Positions 1-5,665 of a stretch of 8,132 bases of DNA are shown here, piece by piece. Made by a program: the position numbers and the translations under genes. The stretch comes from Clostridiales bacterium DTU092 (GTDB taxonomy: Bacteria; Bacillota; Clostridia; Caldicoprobacterales; Caldicoprobacteraceae): NCBI GenBank assembly GCA_001513505.1, contig LFTM01000154.1:2863-10994 (forward strand). Direction: 5' to 3'. Position 1 is the stretch's first letter. Each line of letters opens with the position of its first letter. The notes below the pieces were generated by a model. That model saw nothing but the letters and a program-made list of their open reading frames with translations, did not search any database and was not told where the DNA came from.

Positions 1-24
1 AGTTTGATCCTCGAGGATCAAACT
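1..24. repeat. Perfect 24-bp palindrome inside smc
   Basis: The first 24 bases are a perfect self-complementary sequence: the 12-nt half AGTTTGATCCTC is followed directly by its reverse complement, with an XhoI-type CTCGAG at the centre. It lies wholly within smc coding sequence (encoding SLILEDQT), which aligns plausibly with the family on both arms. Whether the symmetry continues to the left cannot be seen. Confidence 0.9.
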
Positions 25-381
25 GATATACTGAACAGTGGCATTGAAATTGTAGCCCAGCCACCCGGCAAAAAACTGCAGAATATTTCGCTGCTTTCAG
101 GCGGAGAAAAGGCGTTGACAGCCATAGCCATATTGTTTGCTATTTTAAAACGAAAGCCAACTGCATTCTGCGTGCTGGACGAGATTGAAACCTCATTGGA
201 TGAAGGTAATCTGGACAACTTAGGTCAATTTATAAAAGAGTTTTCAAAAGATACTCAGTTTATTGTTGTAACCCATAGACGAAACACTATGCAGGTTTCC
301 GATGTACTGTATGGTATCGTCATGGAAGAGAAGGGCGTGTCGAATCTTGTTTCGGTCCGTTTGGAGGATAGAGCAAGCTGA
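1..381 (+). CDS. smc: Chromosome segregation protein SMC, C-terminal end (5' truncated)
   Basis: This is the last 126 codons of an SMC protein; the frame is open to the left edge, so the N-terminal Walker A head, coiled coils and hinge lie outside. SMC dimers form an ATP-driven clamp with ScpA/ScpB that organises and separates chromosomes. Visible head motifs, counting the codon at 4-6 as residue 1, are the conserved lead-in AQPPGKKLQN (18-27), ABC signature LLSGGEKALTAIA (30-42), Walker B CVLDE with catalytic Glu60 (56-60), D-loop SLDEGN (64-69) and switch His91 in VVTHR. The D-loop is a little unlike the usual ALDEAN/ALDDAN form. From memory, the first residues (SLILEDQTDIL) align well with the Bacillus SMC segment before the same motif, so the reading frame is intact from base 1. 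ftsY follows after 39 nt with no visible terminator, so co-transcription is likely. The TTG at 4-6 is an internal codon, not a start. Confidence 0.96.
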   Translation, partial: SLILEDQTDILNSGIEIVAQPPGKKLQNISLLSGGEKALTAIAILFAILKRKPTAFCVLDEIETSLDEGNLDNLGQFIKEFSKDTQFIVVTHRRNTMQVSDVLYGIVMEEKGVSNLVSVRLEDRAS

Positions 382-420
382 TTTGTTCAATATGCTTGAT
401 GAAGGAGAGTAGTCATAGGT

Positions 421-1341
421 ATGGGAAAAATAGGTTTATTTGAAAGGCTTAAATCAGGTTTAAACAAAACCCGGGACAGTATAACGGCCCGGATAGATCA
501 GCTTATAAAATACCATAATGAGGTTAATGATGATCTGTTTGAGGAACTGGAAGAACTGCTTATATTGGCAGACGTAGGGGTAAATACTTCAATACAGTTG
601 ATAGACCAAATACGAAACCGCGTTAAGGATGAAAAGATAAGAGAAGCTGAGAAGGTTAAAGATATTTTGAAGGAAGAAATAATGCGTATACTAGGATATA
701 ATGAAGAGGATTTTATCCTTAAGTCACCATCTGTTCTGCTTGTTGTTGGGGTAAATGGGGTGGGTAAGACCACTACTATCGGGAAACTCGCCCATATATA
801 CCAGAATCAAGGTAAGAAAGTGCTGGTAGCAGCCGGAGATACTTTCCGGGCGGCAGCCATTGAGCAGCTGGAAATATGGGCAAATCGTGCAGGATGCCAG
901 ATCGTACGGCATACTGAGGGTGCAGATGCAGGGGCGGTTGTTTTTGATGCCATACAGGCCGCAAAGGCCCGGGAAATGGATATACTTATATGTGACACTG
1001 CCGGCAGGCTGCATACTAAAAAGAATTTAATGAATGAACTTGAAAAAATTAATCGGATTATTGAACGGGAATTTGCCGAAGCGCAAAAAGAGGTCCTGCT
1101 GGTGCTGGACGCTACAACAGGCCAAAATGCAGTTTCCCAGGCAAAACTATTTAAGGAAAGTGTCGATGTAACCGGTATTGTAATGACAAAGCTGGATGGT
1201 ACGGCAAAGGGCGGGATCGTTGTTGCCATAAAAAACGAACTTGATATACCCATCAGGTTTATTGGAGTTGGAGAAAGTATGGATGACCTACAGCCGTTTG
1301 ATTCAAAAAGCTTTGTCGATGCCCTGTTTGATGATATGTGA
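421..1341 (+). CDS. ftsY: Signal recognition particle receptor FtsY
   Basis: This is the SRP receptor GTPase (306 aa), which docks at the inner face of the membrane, forms a heterodimer with GTP-bound Ffh and hands nascent membrane proteins to SecYEG. An N-terminal helical N domain (about 1-95, with DLFEELEELLILADVGV at 38-54) precedes the NG GTPase. Motifs seen are G1 GVNGVGKTTT (110-119), DTFRAAAIEQL (140-150), G3 DTAGR (192-196), G4 TKLDG (256-260) with following KGG, and a closing GVGE..DDLQPF (282-293) typical of the family. There is no long acidic A domain as in E. coli, as usual for Firmicutes; the first residues (MGKIGLFERLKSGLNKTR) resemble the amphipathic membrane-targeting helix of Gram-positive FtsY. 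The start at ATG 421 is preceded by GGAG at 404-407, a somewhat long 13-nt spacing. Ffh, its partner, is encoded 520 nt downstream but from a separate predicted promoter. Confidence 0.98.
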   Translation: MGKIGLFERLKSGLNKTRDSITARIDQLIKYHNEVNDDLFEELEELLILADVGVNTSIQLIDQIRNRVKDEKIREAEKVKDILKEEIMRILGYNEEDFILKSPSVLLVVGVNGVGKTTTIGKLAHIYQNQGKKVLVAAGDTFRAAAIEQLEIWANRAGCQIVRHTEGADAGAVVFDAIQAAKAREMDILICDTAGRLHTKKNLMNELEKINRIIEREFAEAQKEVLLVLDATTGQNAVSQAKLFKESVDVTGIVMTKLDGTAKGGIVVAIKNELDIPIRFIGVGESMDDLQPFDSKSFVDALFDDM

Positions 1342-1404
1342 TGCTGAAAATTGATGAGCCCTCTGTGCAACATAATATATTATAAAAGAAAAATAAATTC
1401 ATAC

Positions 1405-1433
1405 TTGATTTAAAATCTTTTCCATAGTATAAT
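1405..1433 (+). promoter_or_regulatory. Sigma-A-type promoter for ylxM-ffh-rpsP-khpA
   Basis: A -35 element TTGATT (1405-1410, 4 of 6 consensus) and a perfect -10 TATAAT (1428-1433) are separated by exactly 17 bp, in an A/T-rich gap of 132 nt between ftsY and ylxM. Transcription would be expected to start at about 1440, just at the base of the inverted repeat at 1438-1463. This is inferred from consensus only. Confidence 0.75.
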
Positions 1434-1437
1434 CATC

Positions 1438-1463
1438 GCTGTAAAGCAAAAATACTTTACAGC
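1438..1463 (+). other. 9-bp stem-loop at predicted transcript 5' end, ahead of ylxM
   Basis: GCTGTAAAG (1438-1446) and CTTTACAGC (1455-1463) are perfect inverse complements around an 8-nt loop, CAAAAATA. No T-tract follows, so it is not an intrinsic terminator. It begins 4 nt after the -10 box and ends directly against the ylxM ribosome binding site AGGGGGA (1464-1470). It could be a 5'-end mRNA-stabilising or translation-modulating hairpin, or, as DNA, an operator dyad overlapping the transcription start. The sequence does not tell which. Confidence 0.7.
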
Positions 1464-1473
1464 AGGGGGATAT

Positions 1474-1857
1474 ATGGAAAAATTAGCCGAAATGGCAATT
1501 TTGTTGGATATATATGGTGAATTATTGACATCAAAACAGCGTGACATGCTGGATCTTTACTATAACCATGATCTTTCTCTGACCGAGATAGCTGAGACCC
1601 ATAACATAAGCAGACAGGGTGTCCATGATCTGATAAAAAGGGGAGAGCAGTCCCTGTATAAGCTGGATAAAAAGCTAAATTATTACATGAAATGGTCTCA
1701 GTTGGAGGAAGGTATAAAAAGTATAAATGAAACACTGGAATATATATGTAAGTTATCCGATGATGATTTTGCAGAGTGTCCGGACAGAATAAGACGGATG
1801 GTTCTTGATATTCGTCAGAGACTTTTGAAGCTTGGTGATACATGGATTGGGAGGTAA
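1474..1857 (+). CDS. ylxM: YlxM family DNA-binding-like protein, SRP-associated
   Basis: This 127-residue protein matches the YlxM/p13 family, which in Firmicutes sits immediately upstream of ffh. The N-terminal half resembles sigma-70 region 4: a first helix ending TSKQRDMLDLYYNHDLSLTEIAE, then a helix-turn-helix at about 30-56 with ISRQGVHDLIKRGE as the recognition-like helix. The C-terminal 60 residues are charged and helical, without recognisable motifs. In streptococci the homolog has been linked to SRP function by interaction with Ffh and the SRP RNA; DNA binding has never been the settled role, so the HTH may serve RNA or protein contacts. The start ATG 1474 has an AGGGGGA site 3 nt upstream, a short spacing, directly after the stem-loop at 1438-1463. 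The last codons (GGGAGGTAA) double as the ffh ribosome binding site, implying translational coupling. Confidence 0.92.
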   Translation: MEKLAEMAILLDIYGELLTSKQRDMLDLYYNHDLSLTEIAETHNISRQGVHDLIKRGEQSLYKLDKKLNYYMKWSQLEEGIKSINETLEYICKLSDDDFAECPDRIRRMVLDIRQRLLKLGDTWIGR

Positions 1858-1861
1858 GATG

Positions 1862-3199
1862 ATGGCATTCGAAGGATTGGCGGACAAACTACAGGCAGCC
1901 TTAAAGCGCTTAACAGGTAAAGGGAAACTGAATGAGAGAGACGTAAAGGAAGCAATGCGTGAAGTAAGGCTGGCTCTTCTCGAAGCCGATGTTAACTATA
2001 TTGTGGTCAAGGATCTTGTGAAAAGAATCACCGAGCGAGCGGTAGGGCAGGAAATAATGCAAAGCCTGACCCCCGGGCAGCAGGTTATTAAAATTGTAAA
2101 CGAAGAACTTACTGCACTGATGGGTGGGACACAAAGCAAAATCAATCTTGTACCGAATCAGCCTACCGTAATTATGATGGTAGGGCTGCAGGGTTCAGGA
2201 AAGACTACTACGGCTGCCAAGCTGGCCGGACATTTAAAAGGCCAGGGAAGAAATTCGTTGTTGGTAGCCTGTGATATATATCGCCCGGCTGCAATAAAGC
2301 AGCTTCAGGTAGTGGGTGAAAGGGTTGACGTTCCGGTATTTGAACGGGGACAAAAAGATCCCGTTAAGATTGCAAAAGAAGCTTTGGCATTGGCAAAAAA
2401 GGAACAGAAGGATGTCGTTATAATTGATACTGCCGGAAGGCTGCACGTAGATGAGGAATTGATGGATGAACTGTCAAGGCTTAAAGCCGAGGTAAAACCC
2501 CATGAAATACTTCTTGTGGTCGATGCCATGACAGGTCAGGATGCCGTGAATGTAGCCAAAAGTTTCAACGAAAGACTGGGACTTGATGGGGTTGTGCTTA
2601 CCAAACTTGATGGAGATACCCGTGGTGGTGCAGCTCTGTCGGTTAAAGCTGTTACAGGTAAACCCATTAAATTTGTGGGAACCGGTGAGAAGTTGAATGA
2701 CTTTGAGCCATTTTATCCTGACAGAATGGCGTCGCGGATTCTTGGAATGGGGGATATACTTACCCTTATTGACAGAGCTCAGGCGGCAATTGATGAGAAA
2801 AAGGCTGAAGAGTTAGAAAAGAAACTCAGGAAGCAGCAGTTTACTCTTGAGGATTTTTTAGAACAGATGCAGCAGCTGAAGAATATGGGTTCCTTAAGCG
2901 ATATTGTAGGTATGCTGCCGGGTATTGACATGCGCAAGCTTTCTGCTGCAGGCGGATTAGACGAGAAGGAACTGGTAAGAACCGAAGCCATCATTCAATC
3001 CATGACACGTGAAGAAAGAAGAAATCCTTCGATTATTAATGCCAGCCGGAAGAGACGAATTGCTATGGGCAGCGGAACCAGGGTACAGGACGTAAACAGG
3101 CTTTTGAAATCATTCGAGCAGTTTAGAAAAATGATGAAACAGATGTCTAATATCGAAAGATCGATAAAACGGGGAAGATTTCAATTTCCATTTATGTAG
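1862..3199 (+). CDS. ffh: Signal recognition particle protein Ffh (SRP54)
   Basis: Ffh is the protein subunit of bacterial SRP; it binds signal sequences of nascent chains together with the 4.5S/6S RNA and delivers the ribosome to FtsY. From ATG 1862 it is 445 aa, the usual length. The N domain is at about 1-90, and the G domain has G1 GLQGSGKTT (108-116), DIYRPAA (137-143), G3 DTAGR (188-192) and G4 TKLDGDTRGG (246-255). The methionine-rich M domain runs from about 300, with the RNA-binding helix-turn-helix SRKRRIAMGSGT (395-406) and MMKQM after it. The start MAFEGLADKLQ is the classic family N-terminus and GGGAGGT (1849-1855) lies 6 nt upstream; ATG 1859 is also possible. An in-frame GTG at 1832 would overlap ylxM and lacks the conserved start. 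The gene follows ylxM by 4 nt. Confidence 0.98.
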   Translation: MAFEGLADKLQAALKRLTGKGKLNERDVKEAMREVRLALLEADVNYIVVKDLVKRITERAVGQEIMQSLTPGQQVIKIVNEELTALMGGTQSKINLVPNQPTVIMMVGLQGSGKTTTAAKLAGHLKGQGRNSLLVACDIYRPAAIKQLQVVGERVDVPVFERGQKDPVKIAKEALALAKKEQKDVVIIDTAGRLHVDEELMDELSRLKAEVKPHEILLVVDAMTGQDAVNVAKSFNERLGLDGVVLTKLDGDTRGGAALSVKAVTGKPIKFVGTGEKLNDFEPFYPDRMASRILGMGDILTLIDRAQAAIDEKKAEELEKKLRKQQFTLEDFLEQMQQLKNMGSLSDIVGMLPGIDMRKLSAAGGLDEKELVRTEAIIQSMTREERRNPSIINASRKRRIAMGSGTRVQDVNRLLKSFEQFRKMMKQMSNIERSIKRGRFQFPFM

Positions 3200-3202
3200 C
3201 TT

Positions 3203-3228
3203 ATAACTGGTTATTTTTTGCCAGTTAT
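3203..3228 (+). other. Stem-loop between ffh and rpsP
   Basis: ATAACTGG (3203-3210) and CCAGTTAT (3221-3228) form a perfect 8-bp stem around a 10-nt loop that itself holds the only T-run (TTTTTT). The DNA after the stem is A-rich (CAGATAAAAATAATC), so this is not a standard intrinsic terminator on either strand. An RNA-processing or modest attenuation site between ffh and the far more highly expressed rpsP is one reading. Confidence 0.5.
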
Positions 3229-3251
3229 CAGATAAAAATAATCAAAACAAC

Positions 3252-3258
3252 GGAGGTG
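3252..3258 (+). promoter_or_regulatory. Strong ribosome binding site deciding the GTG start of rpsP
   Basis: GGAGGTG lies 5 nt before GTG 3264. No ATG is available in frame until codon 10 of the protein (MGAKKAP), which would remove the conserved beta-strand VKIRLKR, so the GTG start is secure. Confidence 0.85.
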
Positions 3259-3263
3259 GAATT

Positions 3264-3506
3264 GTGGCGGTAAAAATAAGGCTGAAGAGAATGGGTGCCA
3301 AGAAAGCTCCCCATTATCGTGTGGTAGTGGCCGACTCCAGGTCACCACGAGACGGGAGGTTTATTGAAGAAATAGGCTACTATAATCCAGTTGCCAAACC
3401 TGAAGAGATCAAAATTGATGTTGAGAAGGCCAAAAGCTGGCTCAGCAAAGGCGCCCAGCCTACAGATACGGCAAGGGCACTGCTGAAGAAATGTGGAGTA
3501 ATATAA
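3264..3506 (+). CDS. rpsP: 30S ribosomal protein bS16
   Basis: This is an 80-residue bS16, a primary/secondary assembly protein that stabilises the 5' and central domains of 16S rRNA in the 30S subunit. The family N-terminus (M)AVKIRLKRMGAKKAPHYRVVVAD is followed by SRSPRDGRFIEEIGYYNP (25-42), which is almost invariant in bacteria, and a C-terminal helix TDTARALLKKCGVI that replaces the longer tails seen in some species. Initiation is at GTG with an excellent GGAGGTG site. It is 64 nt downstream of ffh and 31 nt upstream of khpA, in the usual Firmicutes order. The stem-loop at 3203-3228 lies in its leader. Confidence 0.98.
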   Translation: MAVKIRLKRMGAKKAPHYRVVVADSRSPRDGRFIEEIGYYNPVAKPEEIKIDVEKAKSWLSKGAQPTDTARALLKKCGVI

Positions 3507-3537
3507 TGCTTAATCACTGTAGTGAGGGGTGTTATTA

Positions 3538-3765
3538 ATGGGCGAATTAGTCAAATTCATAGCGCAATCCTTAGTTGATAATCCCGAACAGGTGAGCGTA
3601 AATGAGGTACAGGGGGAGCAATCAATAATAATAGAATTAAGAGTTGCTCCTGAAGATATGGGTAAGGTAATTGGAAAACAAGGACGAATTGCAAAGGCCA
3701 TCAGGACTATTGTTAAGGCTGCAGCTATTAAAGAGAAAAAGAAGGTTATGGTGGAAATTATTTAG
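3538..3765 (+). CDS. khpA: KH-domain RNA-binding protein KhpA (YlqC)
   Basis: This is a small (75 aa) single type II KH domain protein. The nucleic-acid-binding GXXG loop is seen as GKQG (46-49) in the context MGKVIGKQGRIAKAIRT (41-57), the hallmark of the KhpA/YlqC group. In pneumococcus and relatives KhpA partners with KhpB/EloR (Jag) as an RNA chaperone that affects cell elongation and division; that role is carried over by homology and cannot be read here. The ATG at 3538 was chosen because GAGGGGTG (3524-3531) lies 6 nt upstream and the protein then begins MGELVKFIAQSLVDNPEQV, matching the family; a GTG at 3529 sits inside the ribosome binding site and is unlikely. Its place between rpsP and rimM is conserved in Firmicutes. 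Confidence 0.95.
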   Translation: MGELVKFIAQSLVDNPEQVSVNEVQGEQSIIIELRVAPEDMGKVIGKQGRIAKAIRTIVKAAAIKEKKKVMVEII

Positions 3766-3781
3766 GACTGTAAAGCAGTTC
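3765..3781 (+). other. Small stem-loop just after khpA
   Basis: Beginning at the last base of the khpA stop codon, GGACTG (3765-3770) can pair with CAGTTC (3776-3781) across a UAAAG loop: six pairs including one G-U. No T-tract follows. It may protect the khpA mRNA 3' end or may simply be chance; a pairing this short arises often. Confidence 0.25.
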
Positions 3782-3790
3782 GGGTTGAAG

Positions 3791-3796
3791 TATAAT
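3791..3796 (+). promoter_or_regulatory. Possible -10 element ahead of rimM
   Basis: A perfect TATAAT lies 95 nt upstream of the rimM ATG. The hexamer at 17-bp spacing (CTGTAA, 3768-3773) matches the -35 consensus at only 3 of 6 positions and there is no TG extension, so this is a weak candidate for an internal promoter driving rimM-trmD. Confidence 0.35.
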
Positions 3797-3822
3797 CTAA
3801 AGTTTATGATTACTGCCGGAAA

Positions 3823-3845
3823 TCCCACCTTCTTGTAAGGTGGGA
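3823..3845 (+). other. 9-bp G/C-rich stem-loop in the rimM leader
   Basis: TCCCACCTT (3823-3831) and AAGGTGGGA (3837-3845) pair perfectly around a 5-nt loop CTTGT. The bases after it (AAAGGCACATTAATG) are not T-rich and the opposite strand offers only TTT, so a rho-independent terminator is not supported. It lies 45 nt before rimM and 27 nt after the possible -10 element, so it would sit in the leader of any transcript that starts there. An attenuation, processing or mRNA-stability role is possible. Confidence 0.55.
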
Positions 3846-3890
3846 AAAGGCACATTAATGGGGTTCGTTGCTTTAGGAGGTTCAGTGCCA

Positions 3891-4424
3891 ATGGAATTGC
3901 TTAAATACCTTTCAGTTGGATATGTTCTAAAACCGCATGGCGTCAGAGGCGCGCTAAAGGTAGAACCCCTTACCGATAATATGTACAGATTTGACTACTT
4001 GGACCAGGTTTTTTTAAAAAAAGGCAACAATCAATACAGGCCGGTAAAAATCGAAGACAGAAAATATGGTAAAAATTTTGTCATATTAAAATTGGAAGGA
4101 TATGAAGACAGAAATCAATCCGAAACTCTACGGGGTGAATATCTATGGGTTCCAAGGGAAAATGCGGTAGCTCTTCCCGAGGATACCTACTATATAGCTG
4201 ACATTATAGGTTGCTCCGTTGAAACCAGCAACGGGCAATTGCTTGGACATATTGTCAGGGTGTTAAAGACCGGAAGTAATGATGTGTATATAGTCAGGGA
4301 TAAAAGCAAAAACGAAATACTTATACCTGCACTTAAAAAGGTAGTCAATAAAATTAACCTGGTGGATAGGAAGATAATTGTAAAAGCAGAGGAGATGGAG
4401 GGGTTATTGACCGATGAAGATTGA
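3891..4424 (+). CDS. rimM: Ribosome maturation factor RimM
   Basis: RimM (177 aa, normal length) binds ribosomal protein uS19 and helps mature the 3' (head) domain of 16S rRNA in the 30S subunit. The N-terminal RimM domain starts LSVGYVLKPHGVRGALKVEPLTD (7-29), with the signature PHGVRG at 15-20. The C-terminal PRC-barrel begins at about residue 97 with DTYYIADIIGCSV and holds the conserved GSNDVYIV (128-135) and EILIPALKKVV (142-152). ATG 3891 has AGGAGG at 3875-3880, 10 nt upstream. GTG 3885 in the same frame is a possible alternative at 4-nt spacing, and the longer reading from GTG 3840 starts inside a hairpin and adds non-conserved residues. The end of the gene overlaps trmD by 11 nt. Confidence 0.96.
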   Translation: MELLKYLSVGYVLKPHGVRGALKVEPLTDNMYRFDYLDQVFLKKGNNQYRPVKIEDRKYGKNFVILKLEGYEDRNQSETLRGEYLWVPRENAVALPEDTYYIADIIGCSVETSNGQLLGHIVRVLKTGSNDVYIVRDKSKNEILIPALKKVVNKINLVDRKIIVKAEEMEGLLTDED

Positions 4425-5160
4425 TGTACTTACTCTTTTTCCCGAGATGTTTGACCCCATACTATCCTCCAGCATTATCGGTAGGGCTGTAAATAACGGG
4501 ATAATACAGATAGATGTATATAATATAAGAGATTTTGCAAGAAATAAACATAAGCAGGTGGATGATTATCCCTACGGCGGGGGGCATGGAATGATACTTG
4601 CACCCCAGCCATTGTTGCCCGCCATTGGCCATGTTCTTTCCAAAAGTAATGCGGACAGAAGCACGGTTATCTATATGTCTCCCCAGGGGAAAGTCTTAAA
4701 TCAGGATATGGCCAGGTGTCTGGCTCAGGAACCCCATATCGTTGTGTTGTGTGGTCACTATGAAGGAGTAGATCAAAGAGTAATCGATAAGTTTGTAGAC
4801 ATCGAGATTTCCATAGGTGATTACGTCCTAACCGGTGGGGAGATTCCCACTATGGTGCTGGTGGATTGTGTAGCCCGTCTTGTGCCGGGTGTATTGGGTA
4901 ATCCGGAATCTATAAAGGACGAATCTTTTTCAAGAGGATTGCTGGAGTATCCTCAATATACACGGCCGCAGGAATATGAGGGATATACTGTACCGGAAGT
5001 TTTGTTATCAGGTAATCACCGGGAGATTGAAAGATGGAGATTGAAAGAGAGTCTGCGGAATACTTTAAAAAAACGACCCGATCTGTTAAAAGAAGCTGAA
5101 TTGTTGCCCCATGAGATAGAGCTGCTTAGGGAGATTCAGCAGGAGATGGATGTTCTCTGA
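4414..5160 (+). CDS. trmD: tRNA (guanine-N1-)-methyltransferase TrmD
   Basis: TrmD (248 aa) is the SPOUT methyltransferase that uses S-adenosylmethionine to make m1G37 next to the anticodon of tRNAs reading CNN/CGG codons, preventing +1 frameshifting. It acts as a cytoplasmic homodimer. Visible signatures are MKIDVLTLFPEMF (1-13), DDYPYGGGHGM (50-60), the knot-forming MSPQGK (88-93), CGHYEGVDQRV (113-123) and SIGDYVLTGGE (133-143), and GLLEYPQYTRP (175-185). Asp169 and Arg155 fall where the catalytic acid/base Asp169 and Arg154 of E. coli TrmD are expected. The start ATG lies inside the end of rimM (11-nt overlap) with GGAGGGG (4397-4403) within rimM coding sequence, so translation of the two is probably coupled. 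Nothing looks missing or damaged. Confidence 0.98.
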   Translation: MKIDVLTLFPEMFDPILSSSIIGRAVNNGIIQIDVYNIRDFARNKHKQVDDYPYGGGHGMILAPQPLLPAIGHVLSKSNADRSTVIYMSPQGKVLNQDMARCLAQEPHIVVLCGHYEGVDQRVIDKFVDIEISIGDYVLTGGEIPTMVLVDCVARLVPGVLGNPESIKDESFSRGLLEYPQYTRPQEYEGYTVPEVLLSGNHREIERWRLKESLRNTLKKRPDLLKEAELLPHEIELLREIQQEMDVL

Positions 5161-5177
5161 TAATGGAAAATTGTTTA

Positions 5178-5206
5178 TTGCTATCGATGATGCTATATGC
5201 TATAAT
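5178..5206 (+). promoter_or_regulatory. Extended -10 promoter for rplS
   Basis: The -35 TTGCTA (5178-5183, 4 of 6) and perfect -10 TATAAT (5201-5206) are spaced 17 bp, with the extended-10 TG at 5198-5199. Transcription would start near 5213 and leave a leader of about 73 nt before the rplS ATG. The box lies 17 nt after the trmD stop, and three GCTAT pentamers (5180, 5192, 5199) fall across it. Firmicutes rplS leaders can carry an L19 autoregulatory RNA structure, but I see no convincing stem in this one. Confidence 0.7.
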
Positions 5207-5285
5207 TTACGTTGTTGTTGCAGATGATACAATGATTTGGTTTTACATGAAGGTGTTTTGAGCGGGAAGGAGGTTGAACGAAATT

Positions 5286-5630
5286 ATGGATGTTATTAAA
5301 ATGATAGAGAATCAACAGCTCCGTGACGACATCCCCGAGTTTAATGTCGGTGACACCGTAAGGGTTTTTGTTAAGGTAGTGGAAGGGAACCGGCAGAGAC
5401 TTCAAGCATTTGAAGGAGTTGTTATTCAAAGGAAAAACGGTGGAATAAATGAAACCTTTACAGTACGAAGAGTTTCCTACGGCGTTGGAGTAGAGAGAAC
5501 TTTTCCCGTACACTCTCCTATGATTGATCGGATTGAGGTAATCAGGAGAGGAAAAGTACGTAGAGCTAAACTGTTCTACCTAAGGAACAGAGTTGGTAAA
5601 GCCGCAAGGATAAAGGAAAAAAGGTTCTGA
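5286..5630 (+). CDS. rplS: 50S ribosomal protein bL19
   Basis: This is a 114-residue bL19, located at the 30S-50S interface, where it contributes to intersubunit bridges. Conserved blocks are LRDDIPEFNVGDTVRVFVKVVEGNR split by family norms at 12-36, QAFEGVVIQRKNGG (40-53), ETFTVRRVSYGVGVERTFP (56-74) and GKVRRAKLFYLR (89-100), followed by GKAARIKEKRF at the C-terminus. ATG 5286 gives the usual N-terminus MDVIKMIENQQLR. AAGGAGG ends at 5273, so the spacing is a long 12 nt; the in-frame TTG at 5274 directly abuts the ribosome binding site and is therefore unlikely. The gene has its own promoter at 5178-5206 and is followed by a strong hairpin, which may set its expression apart from lepB and rbgA. 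Confidence 0.97.
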   Translation: MDVIKMIENQQLRDDIPEFNVGDTVRVFVKVVEGNRQRLQAFEGVVIQRKNGGINETFTVRRVSYGVGVERTFPVHSPMIDRIEVIRRGKVRRAKLFYLRNRVGKAARIKEKRF

Positions 5631-5637
5631 ATTTGAT

Positions 5638-5665
5638 AATATGGGACTGTCATCAGTCCCATATT
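5638..5665 (+). terminator. 12-bp hairpin after rplS, possible weak terminator or processing site
   Basis: AATATGGGACTG (5638-5649) and CAGTCCCATATT (5654-5665) form a perfect 12-bp stem with a TCAT loop, starting 8 nt after the rplS stop. A run of seven T (5683-5689) exists, but 17 nt past the stem rather than against it, so the intrinsic terminator is incomplete. Partial termination, or an RNA processing and 3'-protection signal lowering lepB-rbgA relative to rplS, fits the position. There is no second convincing promoter before lepB, so some read-through is expected. Confidence 0.5.

Noticed and set aside
1..11. AGTTTGATCCT matches the conserved 5' region of 16S rRNA (the common 27F primer site).
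   Set aside because: The match ends after 11 nt, the sequence then continues as SMC coding sequence in frame, and no rRNA follows. It is one arm of the palindrome and the resemblance is coincidental.
807..1373. Minus-strand open frame of 188 codons opposite ftsY.
   Set aside because: It lies entirely across the well-supported ftsY gene, its composition is a serine/threonine-rich shadow of conserved GTPase codons, and it has no family resemblance or ribosome binding site of note.
1457..1843. Minus-strand open frame of 128 codons opposite ylxM.
   Set aside because: It mirrors ylxM exactly, has no recognisable motif, and the plus-strand gene has promoter, ribosome binding site and conserved context.
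1832..1861. Longer ffh starting at GTG 1832.
   Set aside because: It would overlap ylxM and add residues before the universal MAFEGLADKLQ start, which has its own GGGAGGT site.
3218..3246. Possible promoter for rpsP: TTGCCA at 3218 with A/T-rich DNA after it.
   Set aside because: At 17-bp spacing the -10 would be ATCAAA, and no better hexamer is at an acceptable distance.
3840..3890. Longer rimM starting at GTG 3840.
   Set aside because: The start is inside the 3' arm of a hairpin, has no ribosome binding site, and the extra residues are not part of the family; AGGAGG at 3875-3880 serves ATG 3891.
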